This document shows, one piece after another, positions 1 to 6,495 of a DNA stretch of 12,642 nt (positions are counted from its first letter, which is position 1; each line of letters opens with the position of its first letter). The notes under the pieces are model-generated. The model was not told where the DNA came from, ran no database searches, and worked only from the letters and a program-made list of their open reading frames with translations. This stretch comes from Thermoleophilaceae bacterium. GTDB lineage: Bacteria; Actinomycetota; Thermoleophilia; Solirubrobacterales; JACPNS01. The translations under genes and the position numbers were made by a program. The DNA is taken from positions 1 through 12,642 of the forward strand of contig JAEMRJ010000062.1 of NCBI GenBank assembly GCA_016463365.1, in the 5' to 3' direction.

Positions 1-2042
1 AGAAGGGCTACATCTACCGCGACAACTACATGGTCAACTGGGATCCGGGCATCGGATCGGCGATCAGTGACCTCGAGGTCGAGGACAAAGAGGTGGAGGG
101 TGCGATGTACGACATCCACTACCCCTTCGAGGACGGCGGCGGCGCACTTACCGTGTCGACCACGCGCCCCGAAACGATGCTCGCCGACACCGCCGTCGCC
201 GTCAACCCGGAAGACCCCCGCTTCAAAGAGCACGTCGGCAAGAACGTGATCCTGCCGCTCGTCGGCCGCCCTATCCCGGTGATCGCAGACGAGCACGTCG
301 ATCTTGAATTTGGAACCGGCGCGCTGAAGATCACGCCCGGCCACGACCCGAACGACTTCGAGATCGGTCGCAAGCACGGGCTCGAAGAACTGACTGTGAT
401 CGGTTTCGACGGTCGCATGACCGAGGACGCCGGCGAATTCGCCGGTCAGAAGGTGCTCGACGCGCGCGAGGCCGTCGTCGCGAAGCTGCGCGAGCTCGGC
501 GCGCTCGGTGACGTCAAGCCGCACACCCACGTGGTGCCGCACTCGCACCGTTCGGGCGAGCGGATCGAGCCGCTCATCTCGCTGCAGTGGTTCTGCGACA
601 TGCGCCAACTGGCAGACCCTGCGATCGAGGTGGTCAAAGACGGCCGCGTCAAGTTCGTGCCTGATCGCTGGGGCCGCGTCTATATGAACTGGATGGAGGA
701 GATCCGCCCGTGGTGCGTTTCGCGCCAGCTCTGGTGGGGCCACCGGCTGCCCGTCTGGTACCGCGGCGAAGAGATCTACGTCGGCGAGACCGCGCCCGAG
801 GGCGACGGCTGGACCCGCGACGAAGATGTGTTGGACACATGGTTCTCGAGCGCGCTGTGGCCGTTTGCCACGATGGGCTGGCCCGAAGAGACGGCCCAGC
901 AGAAGGCCTATTACCCGACCAACGTGCTCAGCACCGCGCGCGACATCATCTTCCTCTGGGTGGCGCGGATGATCATGATGGGCCTCGAGTTCAAGGGCGA
1001 CATTCCGTTTGAGGACGTCTACATCCACTCGGTGATCCAGGCGCCCGACGGCCGCCGGATGAGCAAGTCGCTGGGCACGGGGATCGACCCGCTCGAGCAG
1101 ATCGACGAGTTCGGCGCCGACGCCACGCGCTTCGGGCTGCTCGCGATGTCCTCGGCGCAGGACGTGCGCTACTCGATCGAAAAGGTCAAGCAGGGCAGCG
1201 ACCTCGCGAACAAGCTTTGGAATGCCTCGCGGCTGATTCTTCTGAAGGCCGCCGATGTGGCGCCTGCTCCCACTGTCGAATCCCCAGAGGACGCATGGAT
1301 TCTTTCGCGCATGGAAAAGGCGATCAACGAGACCAACCGGCTGATCGACGCGTACGACTTCTCGCATGCGGCGCTGGGGCTGTATGACTTCTTCTTCAGC
1401 GACTTCTGCGACTGGTATCTGGAGCTGGTCAAGCCGCGTCTCTGGAACGAGGGCGGCAACGATGCCGTATCAGCGAACCTTCTCTACGTGCTCGAACAGA
1501 CGCTCGCGCTGATGCACCCGATGATGCCGTTCGCGACCGAAGAGATCTGGTCGTTGCTGCCGGGCGAGCGCGGACTGCTTGCGGCCGCGCCGTATCCGCA
1601 GTCCGATCACGGCCGGGTCGATGTCGACGCCGAGATCCGTGTCGGAAATCTGATCGCTGCGGTCACGGCTCTGCGCCGCTACCGCGATGAACTCGGAGTG
1701 GCGCCCAGCGCCGGCTTGCGCGGTCGCCTTTCTGCCACGGGATACGACGGGGTGGAGGAGCAGCTTGCGCGCCTCGGGCGCATCGAGCTCGGCGGCGAGG
1801 ACGAGTCGATCGCCTCGCTCGCGGTTCCCGGCGGATCGATCGAGATGTACACCAGCGACGCCTTCGACCCCGCCGAGGTGGAGGCCAGGAAGGCCGCCCG
1901 CGCCGACGAGCTGCGCGGCGAGATCGCGCGAGTCAACGGCAAGCTCGGCAATGAGCAGTTCGTCGCGAAGGCACCTGCGGCTGTCGTTGACGCCGAGCGC
2001 GAGAAGCTCGCCCGCTTCGAGGCAGAGCTCGCCGCGCTGTAG
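1..2042 (+). CDS. valS: Valyl-tRNA synthetase, 5'-truncated by the window edge
   Basis: This class Ia enzyme charges tRNA-Val with valine in the cytoplasm and edits mischarged Thr-tRNA. The reading frame is open from base 3, so about 679 C-terminal residues are present; the N-terminal part with the HIGH signature lies upstream of the window. Visible landmarks in order are the editing-domain motif STTRPETMLADTA, then GTGALKITPGHDPNDFEIG, then LQWFCDM, then the catalytic-core motif WCVSRQLWWGHRLPVWY, then DVLDTWFSSALWPF, then the second ATP signature as RMSKS (bases 1056-1070, where KMSKS is canonical), then an anticodon-binding helical domain (FFFSDFCDWYLELVKPRLW), and a C-terminal coiled-coil arm rich in Glu, Arg and Ala. 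The long arm and WWGHRLPVWY separate it from IleRS and LeuRS. It ends with TAG, 6 nt before folC. The identification is secure from the motifs. Confidence 0.97.
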   Translation, partial: KGYIYRDNYMVNWDPGIGSAISDLEVEDKEVEGAMYDIHYPFEDGGGALTVSTTRPETMLADTAVAVNPEDPRFKEHVGKNVILPLVGRPIPVIADEHVDLEFGTGALKITPGHDPNDFEIGRKHGLEELTVIGFDGRMTEDAGEFAGQKVLDAREAVVAKLRELGALGDVKPHTHVVPHSHRSGERIEPLISLQWFCDMRQLADPAIEVVKDGRVKFVPDRWGRVYMNWMEEIRPWCVSRQLWWGHRLPVWYRGEEIYVGETAPEGDGWTRDEDVLDTWFSSALWPFATMGWPEETAQQKAYYPTNVLSTARDIIFLWVARMIMMGLEFKGDIPFEDVYIHSVIQAPDGRRMSKSLGTGIDPLEQIDEFGADATRFGLLAMSSAQDVRYSIEKVKQGSDLANKLWNASRLILLKAADVAPAPTVESPEDAWILSRMEKAINETNRLIDAYDFSHAALGLYDFFFSDFCDWYLELVKPRLWNEGGNDAVSANLLYVLEQTLALMHPMMPFATEEIWSLLPGERGLLAAAPYPQSDHGRVDVDAEIRVGNLIAAVTALRRYRDELGVAPSAGLRGRLSATGYDGVEEQLARLGRIELGGEDESIASLAVPGGSIEMYTSDAFDPAEVEARKAARADELRGEIARVNGKLGNEQFVAKAPAAVVDAEREKLARFEAELAAL

Positions 2043-2048
2043 GCGCCG

Positions 2049-3332
2049 ATGTCTGACGCGCACGCGATCGAGGAGTTTCTGCTTGAGCGTGAGCAGTTCG
2101 GCATGCGCTTCGGGCTTGAGCGCATGCGCCGCCTGCTCGGGCATGTCGGCGATCCCCAGGAGAAGGTTCCGGCTGTGCACGTTGTCGGAACAAACGGGAA
2201 GTCTTCGACCACATTGATGACAGCTGCGGCGCTCGGCTCGCAAGGTCTGCGCACCGGTGCCTTCACATCGCCGCACCTGGTGAGCTTTCGCGAGCGCATC
2301 GAGATCGACGGGACGATGATCCCGGTCGACGCGTTTCGCGAATCGGCCGCCCGCGTGGTGGCCGCGGTCGAAGTCGATGACGACAGCGCCGAAGCGGATG
2401 ACCGCGTCACGCAGTTCGAAGCGGTTGCGGCGATCGCGTTCTGCGCGTACGCAGATGCCGGGCTCGACGTGATCGTTGTCGAAGCCGGCCTCGGTGGGCG
2501 GCTGGATGCCACCAACGTGCTCGGCGACTCTCGGGTGCAGGTGCTGACGGGTGTCGGGATCGACCACACGCAGTACCTGGGCGAGACGCTCGAGGAGATC
2601 GCTCGCGAGAAGATCGCCGTCGTGCGCAGCGGCGCGCTGTTGATCAGCGGGCCACTGCCCGCGGTCGTGCAGCCCGTCGTGAATGCGGTGACCGATGAGC
2701 GTGATGCAAACTGGATTGAGCTGCACGGGGTGGCGCCTGCCTTTGCCGACCTGCCCGGCGAATTCGTGCGCGAAAACGCATCGCTCGCAATGGTCGTGGC
2801 TGAAAGCGCACTGGAGAAGATCCGACCGGGCGTGTCGTTCAACGCGCCGGCCGCCGACGAGGCGATCCATGCGTTCGCAGCCGACAAAGCCCACCTCGGC
2901 CGCTTGCAGATCGCCAACAATGAACCTTTCGAGATCCGCGACTCTGCGCACAACCCGCAGGCCGCGAAGGCGCTGACTTCGGCCGTCTCCGAGCTGGCCG
3001 AGGGCAGACCCGTAACATTGCTCGTCGCAATGCTCGCCGACAAACCCGTTGATGAAACGCTCGCCGAACTGCTCGTGATGGTGCCCGACGACGGCGTCGT
3101 GATCTGCACGGCTGCGAAAAACCCACGATCGCTCCCGGCGACCGAGCTGGCTGGGCGCGTCGCCGCGATTGCCGCTCCAGGCGTGCGGGTCGAAGCCGTC
3201 GAAGGGCCGATTGCCGCTCTTGGCCGCGCCCGAGAAGTCGCCGGTCGCGACGGGTTGCTGTCTGTCACCGGCTCCAACTACCTGATTGCTGATCTGCTGC
3301 GCCAACCCGGCGCCGCGGGATCGACGCTGTAG
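2049..3332 (+). CDS. folC: Bifunctional folylpolyglutamate / dihydrofolate synthase
   Basis: This ATP-dependent Mur-ligase-fold enzyme adds glutamate to folates, and in many bacteria also joins dihydropteroate to glutamate. At 427 residues it has the usual family length. The P-loop GTNGKSSTT is at residues 47-55, followed by SPHLVSFRERIEIDG, the EAGLGGRLDATN motif from residue 145, TGVGIDHTQYLGETLEEIAREK, and the C-terminal-domain signature as DSAHNP (from residue 298) where DGAHNP is more common. The ATG lies 6 nt after the valS stop with no clear Shine-Dalgarno sequence, so translation may be coupled to valS. A valS-folC pair is also found in Bacillus. Whether the enzyme has both activities or only one cannot be told from the sequence. 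Confidence 0.95.
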   Translation: MSDAHAIEEFLLEREQFGMRFGLERMRRLLGHVGDPQEKVPAVHVVGTNGKSSTTLMTAAALGSQGLRTGAFTSPHLVSFRERIEIDGTMIPVDAFRESAARVVAAVEVDDDSAEADDRVTQFEAVAAIAFCAYADAGLDVIVVEAGLGGRLDATNVLGDSRVQVLTGVGIDHTQYLGETLEEIAREKIAVVRSGALLISGPLPAVVQPVVNAVTDERDANWIELHGVAPAFADLPGEFVRENASLAMVVAESALEKIRPGVSFNAPAADEAIHAFAADKAHLGRLQIANNEPFEIRDSAHNPQAAKALTSAVSELAEGRPVTLLVAMLADKPVDETLAELLVMVPDDGVVICTAAKNPRSLPATELAGRVAAIAAPGVRVEAVEGPIAALGRAREVAGRDGLLSVTGSNYLIADLLRQPGAAGSTL

Positions 3333-3338
3333 GCACCG

Positions 3339-3497
3339 ATGAGCGCGATCCCGCCACCACCGCCGCCGATCGAGCCGCCCGAGCCGCCGCAGCCGCCGTC
3401 GCTGCTGTCGATGGTGTTGATCGTCGCAGTGGTCGTGGCGGTTGTGATCCTGATTTTCTCGGGGCTGGGCTACGTGCTGGGCAAGTTCATCTTCTGA
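3339..3497 (+). CDS. Small proline-rich single-span membrane protein (52 aa), unassigned
   Basis: I do not recognise a family for this short ORF. It reads ATG to TGA with 52 codons. Residues 4-20 are almost all proline with Glu, Gln and Ile (IPPPPPPIEPPEPPQPP). Residues about 22-48 form one strongly hydrophobic Val/Ile/Leu segment, and the end is GKFIF. It begins 6 nt after the folC stop, the same gap as between valS and folC, which suggests co-transcription and coupled translation. The proline run precedes the membrane span, and consecutive prolines are the type of sequence that needs elongation factor EF-P for efficient translation. Composition and position argue for a real gene, but GC-rich proline codons can arise by chance, so existence is likely rather than certain. 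Function is unknown. Confidence 0.6.
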   Translation: MSAIPPPPPPIEPPEPPQPPSLLSMVLIVAVVVAVVILIFSGLGYVLGKFIF

Positions 3498-3523
3498 GCC
3501 CGCGAAGCGGCCGCATCGGGGGA

Positions 3524-3529
3524 TACACT
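3524..3529 (+). promoter_or_regulatory. Candidate -10 element of a near-leaderless promoter
   Basis: The hexamer TACACT keeps the key TA...T positions of a vegetative -10 box. It lies in the 43-bp gap after the small membrane protein and ends 11 nt before the next ATG, so transcription would start 0-6 nt before that codon. No Shine-Dalgarno sequence lies at a usable distance before the ATG, which fits a leaderless mRNA. The hexamer and the five bases after it nearly match the candidate mreB -10 region. I see no good -35 box. Confidence 0.4.
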
Positions 3530-3540
3530 CGCCACGATCT

Positions 3541-4137
3541 ATGGGCAGCTCCATTCGTGAATCATCTGTACCGGCCGTCGCGCCGCTTGCACTCTTCGGA
3601 ATCGACAACGAGGGGATCGGCGTAGCCGCAAATCTTCTCGTCGTATTCCTGATCGCGGTCTGGTTCGCCCTCGTTTTCTGGACCTACGCCGATTCGCGTC
3701 GCCGGCTGCAGGATCCGGTGCTGATCGGATCGGCCACTCTGGCCGCGTTGATCTTCCCGTTTGCCGGGTCTCTGGTCTACGCGATCGTCCGCCCGCCGGA
3801 GACGCTCGACGACGCCTACGAGCGCGAGCTCGACGTCCGCGCTGCAGAGCTCCGCGTGCGACTGCTTGAATCTGCCGTGAAGGGCGGACCGGGCAGCAGC
3901 GCGGCTTCTGCTTCGGTCGCCGCCGAAGTTTCCGGCGAACCGTCATCGCGGCGTGGGTCTGCCGGCCCTCCGAGCCAGTCACGTCCGACACCCGCTTCTC
4001 AACCGCGCCGCTCCGAGCCCGGCCGTTCGCCTGAAAAGGGCGCACCGGCCGCGCCGTCGCAGCGCTCCGGTCAGCCCAAGCGTCCGTCTTCTGGCAGTCC
4101 CTCGCGGCCGCCTGCAACTGGCGCAGACGGCGCCTGA
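3541..4137 (+). CDS. Two-span membrane protein with long basic disordered tail, function unknown
   Basis: This 198-residue protein has no motif I can tie to a function. Two hydrophobic segments lie at residues about 31-48 and 60-83, separated by a short charged loop (TYADSRRRLQDP). Next comes RPPETLDDAYERELDVRAAE, which runs into a charged, probably helical stretch to about residue 112. The rest is a low-complexity tail of Ser, Pro, Ala, Arg and Gly. From memory, and not checked, related actinobacterial proteins carry the same N-terminal half followed by cysteine-rich zinc-ribbon modules; there is no cysteine here, so the tail would be a degenerate or alternative C-terminus. The ATG is chosen because no upstream in-frame start is visible and a -10-like hexamer sits just before it. 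The gene lies between folC and ndk. Its existence is well supported, its role is not. Confidence 0.75.
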   Translation: MGSSIRESSVPAVAPLALFGIDNEGIGVAANLLVVFLIAVWFALVFWTYADSRRRLQDPVLIGSATLAALIFPFAGSLVYAIVRPPETLDDAYERELDVRAAELRVRLLESAVKGGPGSSAASASVAAEVSGEPSSRRGSAGPPSQSRPTPASQPRRSEPGRSPEKGAPAAPSQRSGQPKRPSSGSPSRPPATGADGA

Positions 4138-4161
4138 TCGTCACTCTCAAAACCTAGATTC

Positions 4162-4166
4162 AGGAG
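4162..4166 (+). promoter_or_regulatory. Ribosome binding site of ndk
   Basis: AGGAG lies 9 nt before the ATG of ndk and is one of the clearest Shine-Dalgarno sequences in the window. It fixes the ndk start, which the conserved N-terminus [12 protein letters not shown] also supports. Confidence 0.8.
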
Positions 4167-4175
4167 AATCAACCC

Positions 4176-4583
4176 ATGGAACGCACTCTCATCCTCGTGA
4201 AGCCGGACGCCTTCGAGCGCAACCTGACCGGCGAGGTGATCGCCCGCTTTGAGCGCAAGGGTCTCAGGCTCGTCGCGCTGAAGCAGCTGACCGCCGGCGA
4301 AGACCTCGCCAAAGAGCACTACGCCGAGCACGTCGAGCGCCCGTTCTTCGGTGAACTCGTCGAATTCATCACTGGCGGTCCGCTGGTTGCCGCGGTGCTC
4401 GAGGGCCCACGCGCAGTTGCCGCCGCCCGGCAGACGATCGGTGGCACCGACCCGGTCGAAGCCGCGACGCCCGGCTCGATCCGTGGCGACTACGGCCTCG
4501 AGGTTCAGAGCAACCTCGTGCACGGCTCGGACTCGACGGACTCGTCAGCGCGCGAAATCGCGCTGTGGTTCCCAGAGCTCTAA
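4176..4583 (+). CDS. ndk: Nucleoside diphosphate kinase
   Basis: This enzyme transfers the gamma-phosphate of ATP to other nucleoside diphosphates through a phosphohistidine intermediate, balancing NTP and dNTP pools. At 135 residues it matches the usual bacterial size. The N-terminal [10 protein letters not shown] contains the conserved phosphate-contacting Lys9. Other family signatures are [15 protein letters not shown], the [20 protein letters not shown] stretch, and the active-site motif NLVHGSDS with catalytic His116 (bases 4521-4523). The gene sits between the two-span membrane protein and maf; its TAA stop is inside the maf ribosome binding site, so the two are probably co-expressed. 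Both act on nucleotide pools, which is a sensible pairing. Confidence 0.98.
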   Translation: MERTLILVKPDAFERNLTGEVIARFERKGLRLVALKQLTAGEDLAKEHYAEHVERPFFGELVEFITGGPLVAAVLEGPRAVAAARQTIGGTDPVEAATPGSIRGDYGLEVQSNLVHGSDSTDSSAREIALWFPEL

Positions 4584-4588
4584 GGAAG
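4582..4588 (+). promoter_or_regulatory. Ribosome binding site of maf, overlapping the ndk stop
   Basis: AAGGAAG overlaps the ndk TAA stop and ends 4 nt before a TTG. It supports TTG at 4593 as the maf start and points to translational coupling of ndk and maf. Confidence 0.65.
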
Positions 4589-4592
4589 TTTC

Positions 4593-5165
4593 TTGGCTCA
4601 GCCGCGACTGGTTCTGGCCTCGCGCTCACCGCAGCGCGAAGTGATCCTGTCGCGGCTCGGACTTGATTTTGAAGTTGTGCCGTCGGGTGTTGACGAGTTC
4701 GATGCGGGCGAGCCGTCGGCTGTTGTGATCGGCAATGCCTTGCGCAAGGCGCGTGCGGTTTCTGATCGCCTGGCTGACCCGGGAGCCCTGGTTGTCGGCG
4801 GCGACACCGTGATCGTGCATCAGGGGTCCGTGATCGGCAAGCCGGCCGACCCCGAGGAGGCTGCGGCGTTCATGCGCCGGCTGAGTGGGTCCGAGCACGA
4901 GGTGCTCGGGGGGCTCGCCGTGGTTCGGTTCGGCGGCGAAGAGAAGACGGCAGTCACAGCTACGCAGGTGCGTTTTCGTTCGCTGAGCGATTCGCTGATC
5001 GCTGCATACGTGGCCACCGGAGAGTGGGAGCACCGCTCCGGCGCCTATGCGATCCAGCAGGGCGGATCAATCCTCGTCGAATCGATCACCGGCGACTATC
5101 TGAACATAATCGGCCTCTCCGTCAACGACCTGGCCCACCTCGCCCCAGAACTCGGCATCGCATAG
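4593..5165 (+). CDS. maf: Maf-like nucleoside triphosphate pyrophosphatase
   Basis: Maf proteins hydrolyse nucleoside triphosphates, including dTTP, UTP and modified nucleotides, to monophosphate and pyrophosphate; they are viewed as house-cleaning enzymes, and overexpression affects septation in Bacillus. The protein has 190 residues, as usual. The N-terminal LASRSPQR (residues 8-15) is the family's S-x-S-P-R-R loop with Gln in place of one Arg. The GGDT segment holds the likely catalytic Asp71, followed by IGKPADPEEA and LSGSEHEVLGG. GAYAIQQGG and GDYLNIIGLSV near the C-terminus fit the YhdE-type (dTTP/UTP) branch better than the YceF type. The TTG start is supported by the site at 4582-4588 and by the motif beginning at residue 8. 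The mre genes follow, as maf neighbours mre in both Bacillus and enterobacteria. Confidence 0.93.
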   Translation: MAQPRLVLASRSPQREVILSRLGLDFEVVPSGVDEFDAGEPSAVVIGNALRKARAVSDRLADPGALVVGGDTVIVHQGSVIGKPADPEEAAAFMRRLSGSEHEVLGGLAVVRFGGEEKTAVTATQVRFRSLSDSLIAAYVATGEWEHRSGAYAIQQGGSILVESITGDYLNIIGLSVNDLAHLAPELGIA

Positions 5166-5178
5166 AAAAGCCGCATTG

Positions 5179-5228
5179 TGCTGCAAGGTTGCAGCTTTGC
5201 AGCGCTGCAAAGCTGCAACCTTGCAGCA
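5179..5228. repeat. Perfect 50-bp palindrome made of nested heptamers
   Basis: The two 25-bp arms pair at every position around a centre between 5203 and 5204, with no spacer. After one mismatch the pairing resumes for 3 bp (5175-5232). Inside are three consecutive 16-bp units: GCTGCAAGGTTGCAGC (5180-5195), TTTGCAGCGCTGCAAA (5196-5211) and GCTGCAACCTTGCAGC (5212-5227). The middle unit is itself palindromic and the outer two are reverse complements of each other. The heptamer GCTGCAA or its complement TTGCAGC occurs six times. It begins 13 bp after the maf stop and ends 200 bp before mreB. RNA could fold into one 23-bp hairpin or three small ones. No T-run follows on either strand, so it is not a standard intrinsic terminator. 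It could still be a processing site, operator or dispersed repeat. Confidence 0.9.
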
Positions 5229-5288
5229 AAATATCGCTTGGGAATGGGGTTTCATGGTTACACCTGGCCGGGGTGCTGGACGATGTGA

Positions 5289-5301
5289 TTGCAGTATGCA
5301 A
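5289..5301. repeat. Short inverted repeat TTGCA-GTA-TGCAA
   Basis: Five-base arms flank a 3-base spacer. The arms are the same TTGCA/TGCAA core that makes up the large palindrome about 60 bp upstream, and one more TGCAA follows at 5331-5335. It could be a weaker copy of a protein-binding site or chance. Confidence 0.4.
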
Positions 5302-5343
5302 ACGCGCGGTCACGAATATTGCGAAAGGCCTGCAAAAACCGCT

Positions 5344-5362
5344 CTGGCGCTAGACTCGCCAG
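5344..5362. promoter_or_regulatory. Inverted repeat flanking the candidate mreB -10 box
   Basis: CTGGCG (5344-5349) and CGCCAG (5357-5362) are exact reverse complements, separated by seven bases that contain TAGACT. A regulator bound to the two arms would cover the -10 box; as RNA it could form a 6-bp stem, although transcription would start at about its right edge. This is seen in the sequence; the operator role is inference. Confidence 0.4.
5351..5356 (+). promoter_or_regulatory. Candidate -10 element for mreB
   Basis: TAGACT has the TA..-T pattern of a vegetative -10 box and gives a leader of roughly 65 nt before mreB. With its next five bases it reads TAGACTCGCCA, differing in one base from TACACTCGCCA at 3524-3534. 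No convincing -35 box lies 16-18 bp upstream; the nearest A-rich sequence is TGCAAA at 5331. Confidence 0.45.
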
Positions 5363-5428
5363 CGAGTTTCAAATTGGGCGCGTCCATGCTCCCAAACCCT
5401 CTTCCAGACTGACAAAGACGCCTCTTTC

Positions 5429-6469
5429 ATGGGAATTTTTTCGTACCTGACAGGTTTTGGCGGCCGCGACATGGCCGTCGACCTCGGCACCGCCAACACC
5501 CTCGTGTACGTACGCGGGCGCGGCATCGTGCTTTCCGAGCCCTCCGTGGTCGCGATCGACTCGCAGACCCACGACGTGCACGCCGTCGGCGTCGAGGCCA
5601 AGCGCATGCTCGGCCGCACGCCCGGAAGCATCACCGCCATCCGCCCGCTCAAGGACGGCGTGATCGCCGACTTCGACGTGACCGAGCAGATGCTGCGCCA
5701 CTTCATCCAGAAGGTCCACCAGTCGCGCTGGGCCCACCCGCGCGTCGTGGTCTGCGTGCCGTCCGGCGTCACCGGCGTCGAGAAGCGCGCCGTTGAAGAA
5801 GCCTGTCTTTCTGCCGGCGCCCGCCAGGCCTACCTGATCGAAGAGCCGATGGCAGCCGCGATCGGCGCCGGACTCCCGGTCTCCGAGCCGACCGGATCGA
5901 TGATCGTCGACATCGGCGGTGGTACCAGCGAGGTGGCGGTCATCTCGCTGGGCGGCATCGTCACCAGCCAGTCCGTGCGTGTCGGTGGCGACGAGCTCGA
6001 CGAGGCGATCGTCAGCTACGTCAAAAAGGAATACAAACTCATGATCGGCCAGCAGACGGCCGAGGAGGTCAAGCTCGAGATCGGCTCGGCCTTCCCACTC
6101 AAAGAGGAAGTCCAGGCCGAGATTCGCGGACGCGACCTCGTGACCGGACTGCCCAAGACGATCGTCCTGACCAACGATGAGGTCCACCGCGCACTGGCCG
6201 AGCCAGTCGGCGCGATCATCGACTCGATCCGAGTCACGCTCGACCAGACTCCCCCGGAGCTGGCCAGCGACATCATGGACCGCGGGATCATGCTTGCCGG
6301 CGGCGGCTCGCTCCTGAAGGGCTTCCCGGAACGGCTCCGCGAAGAAACCCAGATCCCCACACACCTTGCGGAATCACCACTGACCTGCGTTGCGATCGGC
6401 TCTGGCCGCTCGCTTGAAGAGTTCGAGGCGATCCACCGCACGACCAAGGCGCGCCGCCGCCGGCGCTGA
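5429..6469 (+). CDS. mreB: Rod-shape-determining actin homologue MreB
   Basis: MreB polymerises on the inner face of the membrane and guides lateral wall synthesis. At 346 residues it is normal in size. The amphipathic start [10 protein letters not shown] fits a membrane-binding N-terminus. The first phosphate loop DLGTANT is at residues 18-24, the interdomain [11 protein letters not shown] with its conserved Glu begins at 138, the second phosphate loop [11 protein letters not shown] at 161, and the adenosine-site [10 protein letters not shown] at 289. The protein ends in a basic tail, KARRRRR, beyond the usual LEEFE end. No good Shine-Dalgarno sequence precedes the ATG. This start is preferred because the N-terminal helix follows it directly. 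It is the first gene of the elongasome cluster, with mreC 26 nt downstream. Confidence 0.98.
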   Translation: MGIFSYLTGFGGRDMAVDLGTANTLVYVRGRGIVLSEPSVVAIDSQTHDVHAVGVEAKRMLGRTPGSITAIRPLKDGVIADFDVTEQMLRHFIQKVHQSRWAHPRVVVCVPSGVTGVEKRAVEEACLSAGARQAYLIEEPMAAAIGAGLPVSEPTGSMIVDIGGGTSEVAVISLGGIVTSQSVRVGGDELDEAIVSYVKKEYKLMIGQQTAEEVKLEIGSAFPLKEEVQAEIRGRDLVTGLPKTIVLTNDEVHRALAEPVGAIIDSIRVTLDQTPPELASDIMDRGIMLAGGGSLLKGFPERLREETQIPTHLAESPLTCVAIGSGRSLEEFEAIHRTTKARRRRR

Positions 6470-6495
6470 GCGCCCGGCGCTGCCAGACCGGAACC

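Larger units (their letters stand above)
5229..5428 (+). other. Non-coding leader region upstream of mreB
   Basis: These 200 bases between the palindrome and mreB show no credible gene; the readable frames are short, and one of them translates the palindrome. The region is less GC-rich than its surroundings, with short A/T runs (AAAATAT just after the palindrome, GAATATT near 5314, AAAAA near 5335). It holds the TTGCA/TGCAA inverted repeat at 5289-5301, the candidate -10 at 5351-5356, and an apparent leader of about 65 nt before the mreB ATG. No riboswitch or tRNA fold was recognised. Confidence 0.6.

Noticed and set aside
1056..1070. RMSKS in place of KMSKS in valyl-tRNA synthetase as a functional defect
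   Set aside because: The first residue of this signature tolerates conservative change, and the rest of the core is intact, so it is not evidence of a broken or special enzyme.
1470..3608. 712-codon open frame on the minus strand across the valS 3' end and folC
   Set aside because: It runs opposite two secure genes, its product is rich in Arg, His, Asp and Gln without domains, and stop-free antisense frames are common in high-GC coding DNA.
4155..4160. TAGATT as a -10 box for ndk
   Set aside because: Transcription would start at about 4167, just after the AGGAG ribosome binding site, which would remove it from the mRNA.
5179..5232. Intrinsic terminator for maf
   Set aside because: The stem is strong, but the downstream bases are AAAATATCGC instead of a T-run, and the minus-strand side has none either. 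A Rho-linked or processing role is not excluded.
5176..5412. 78-codon plus-strand frame through the palindrome
   Set aside because: Its N-terminal part is only a translation of the palindrome, it starts with TTG without a ribosome binding site, and the remainder has no recognisable features.
5369..6364. 331-codon minus-strand frame opposite mreB
   Set aside because: It is a shadow of the mreB codon pattern, with no motif and no ribosome binding site.
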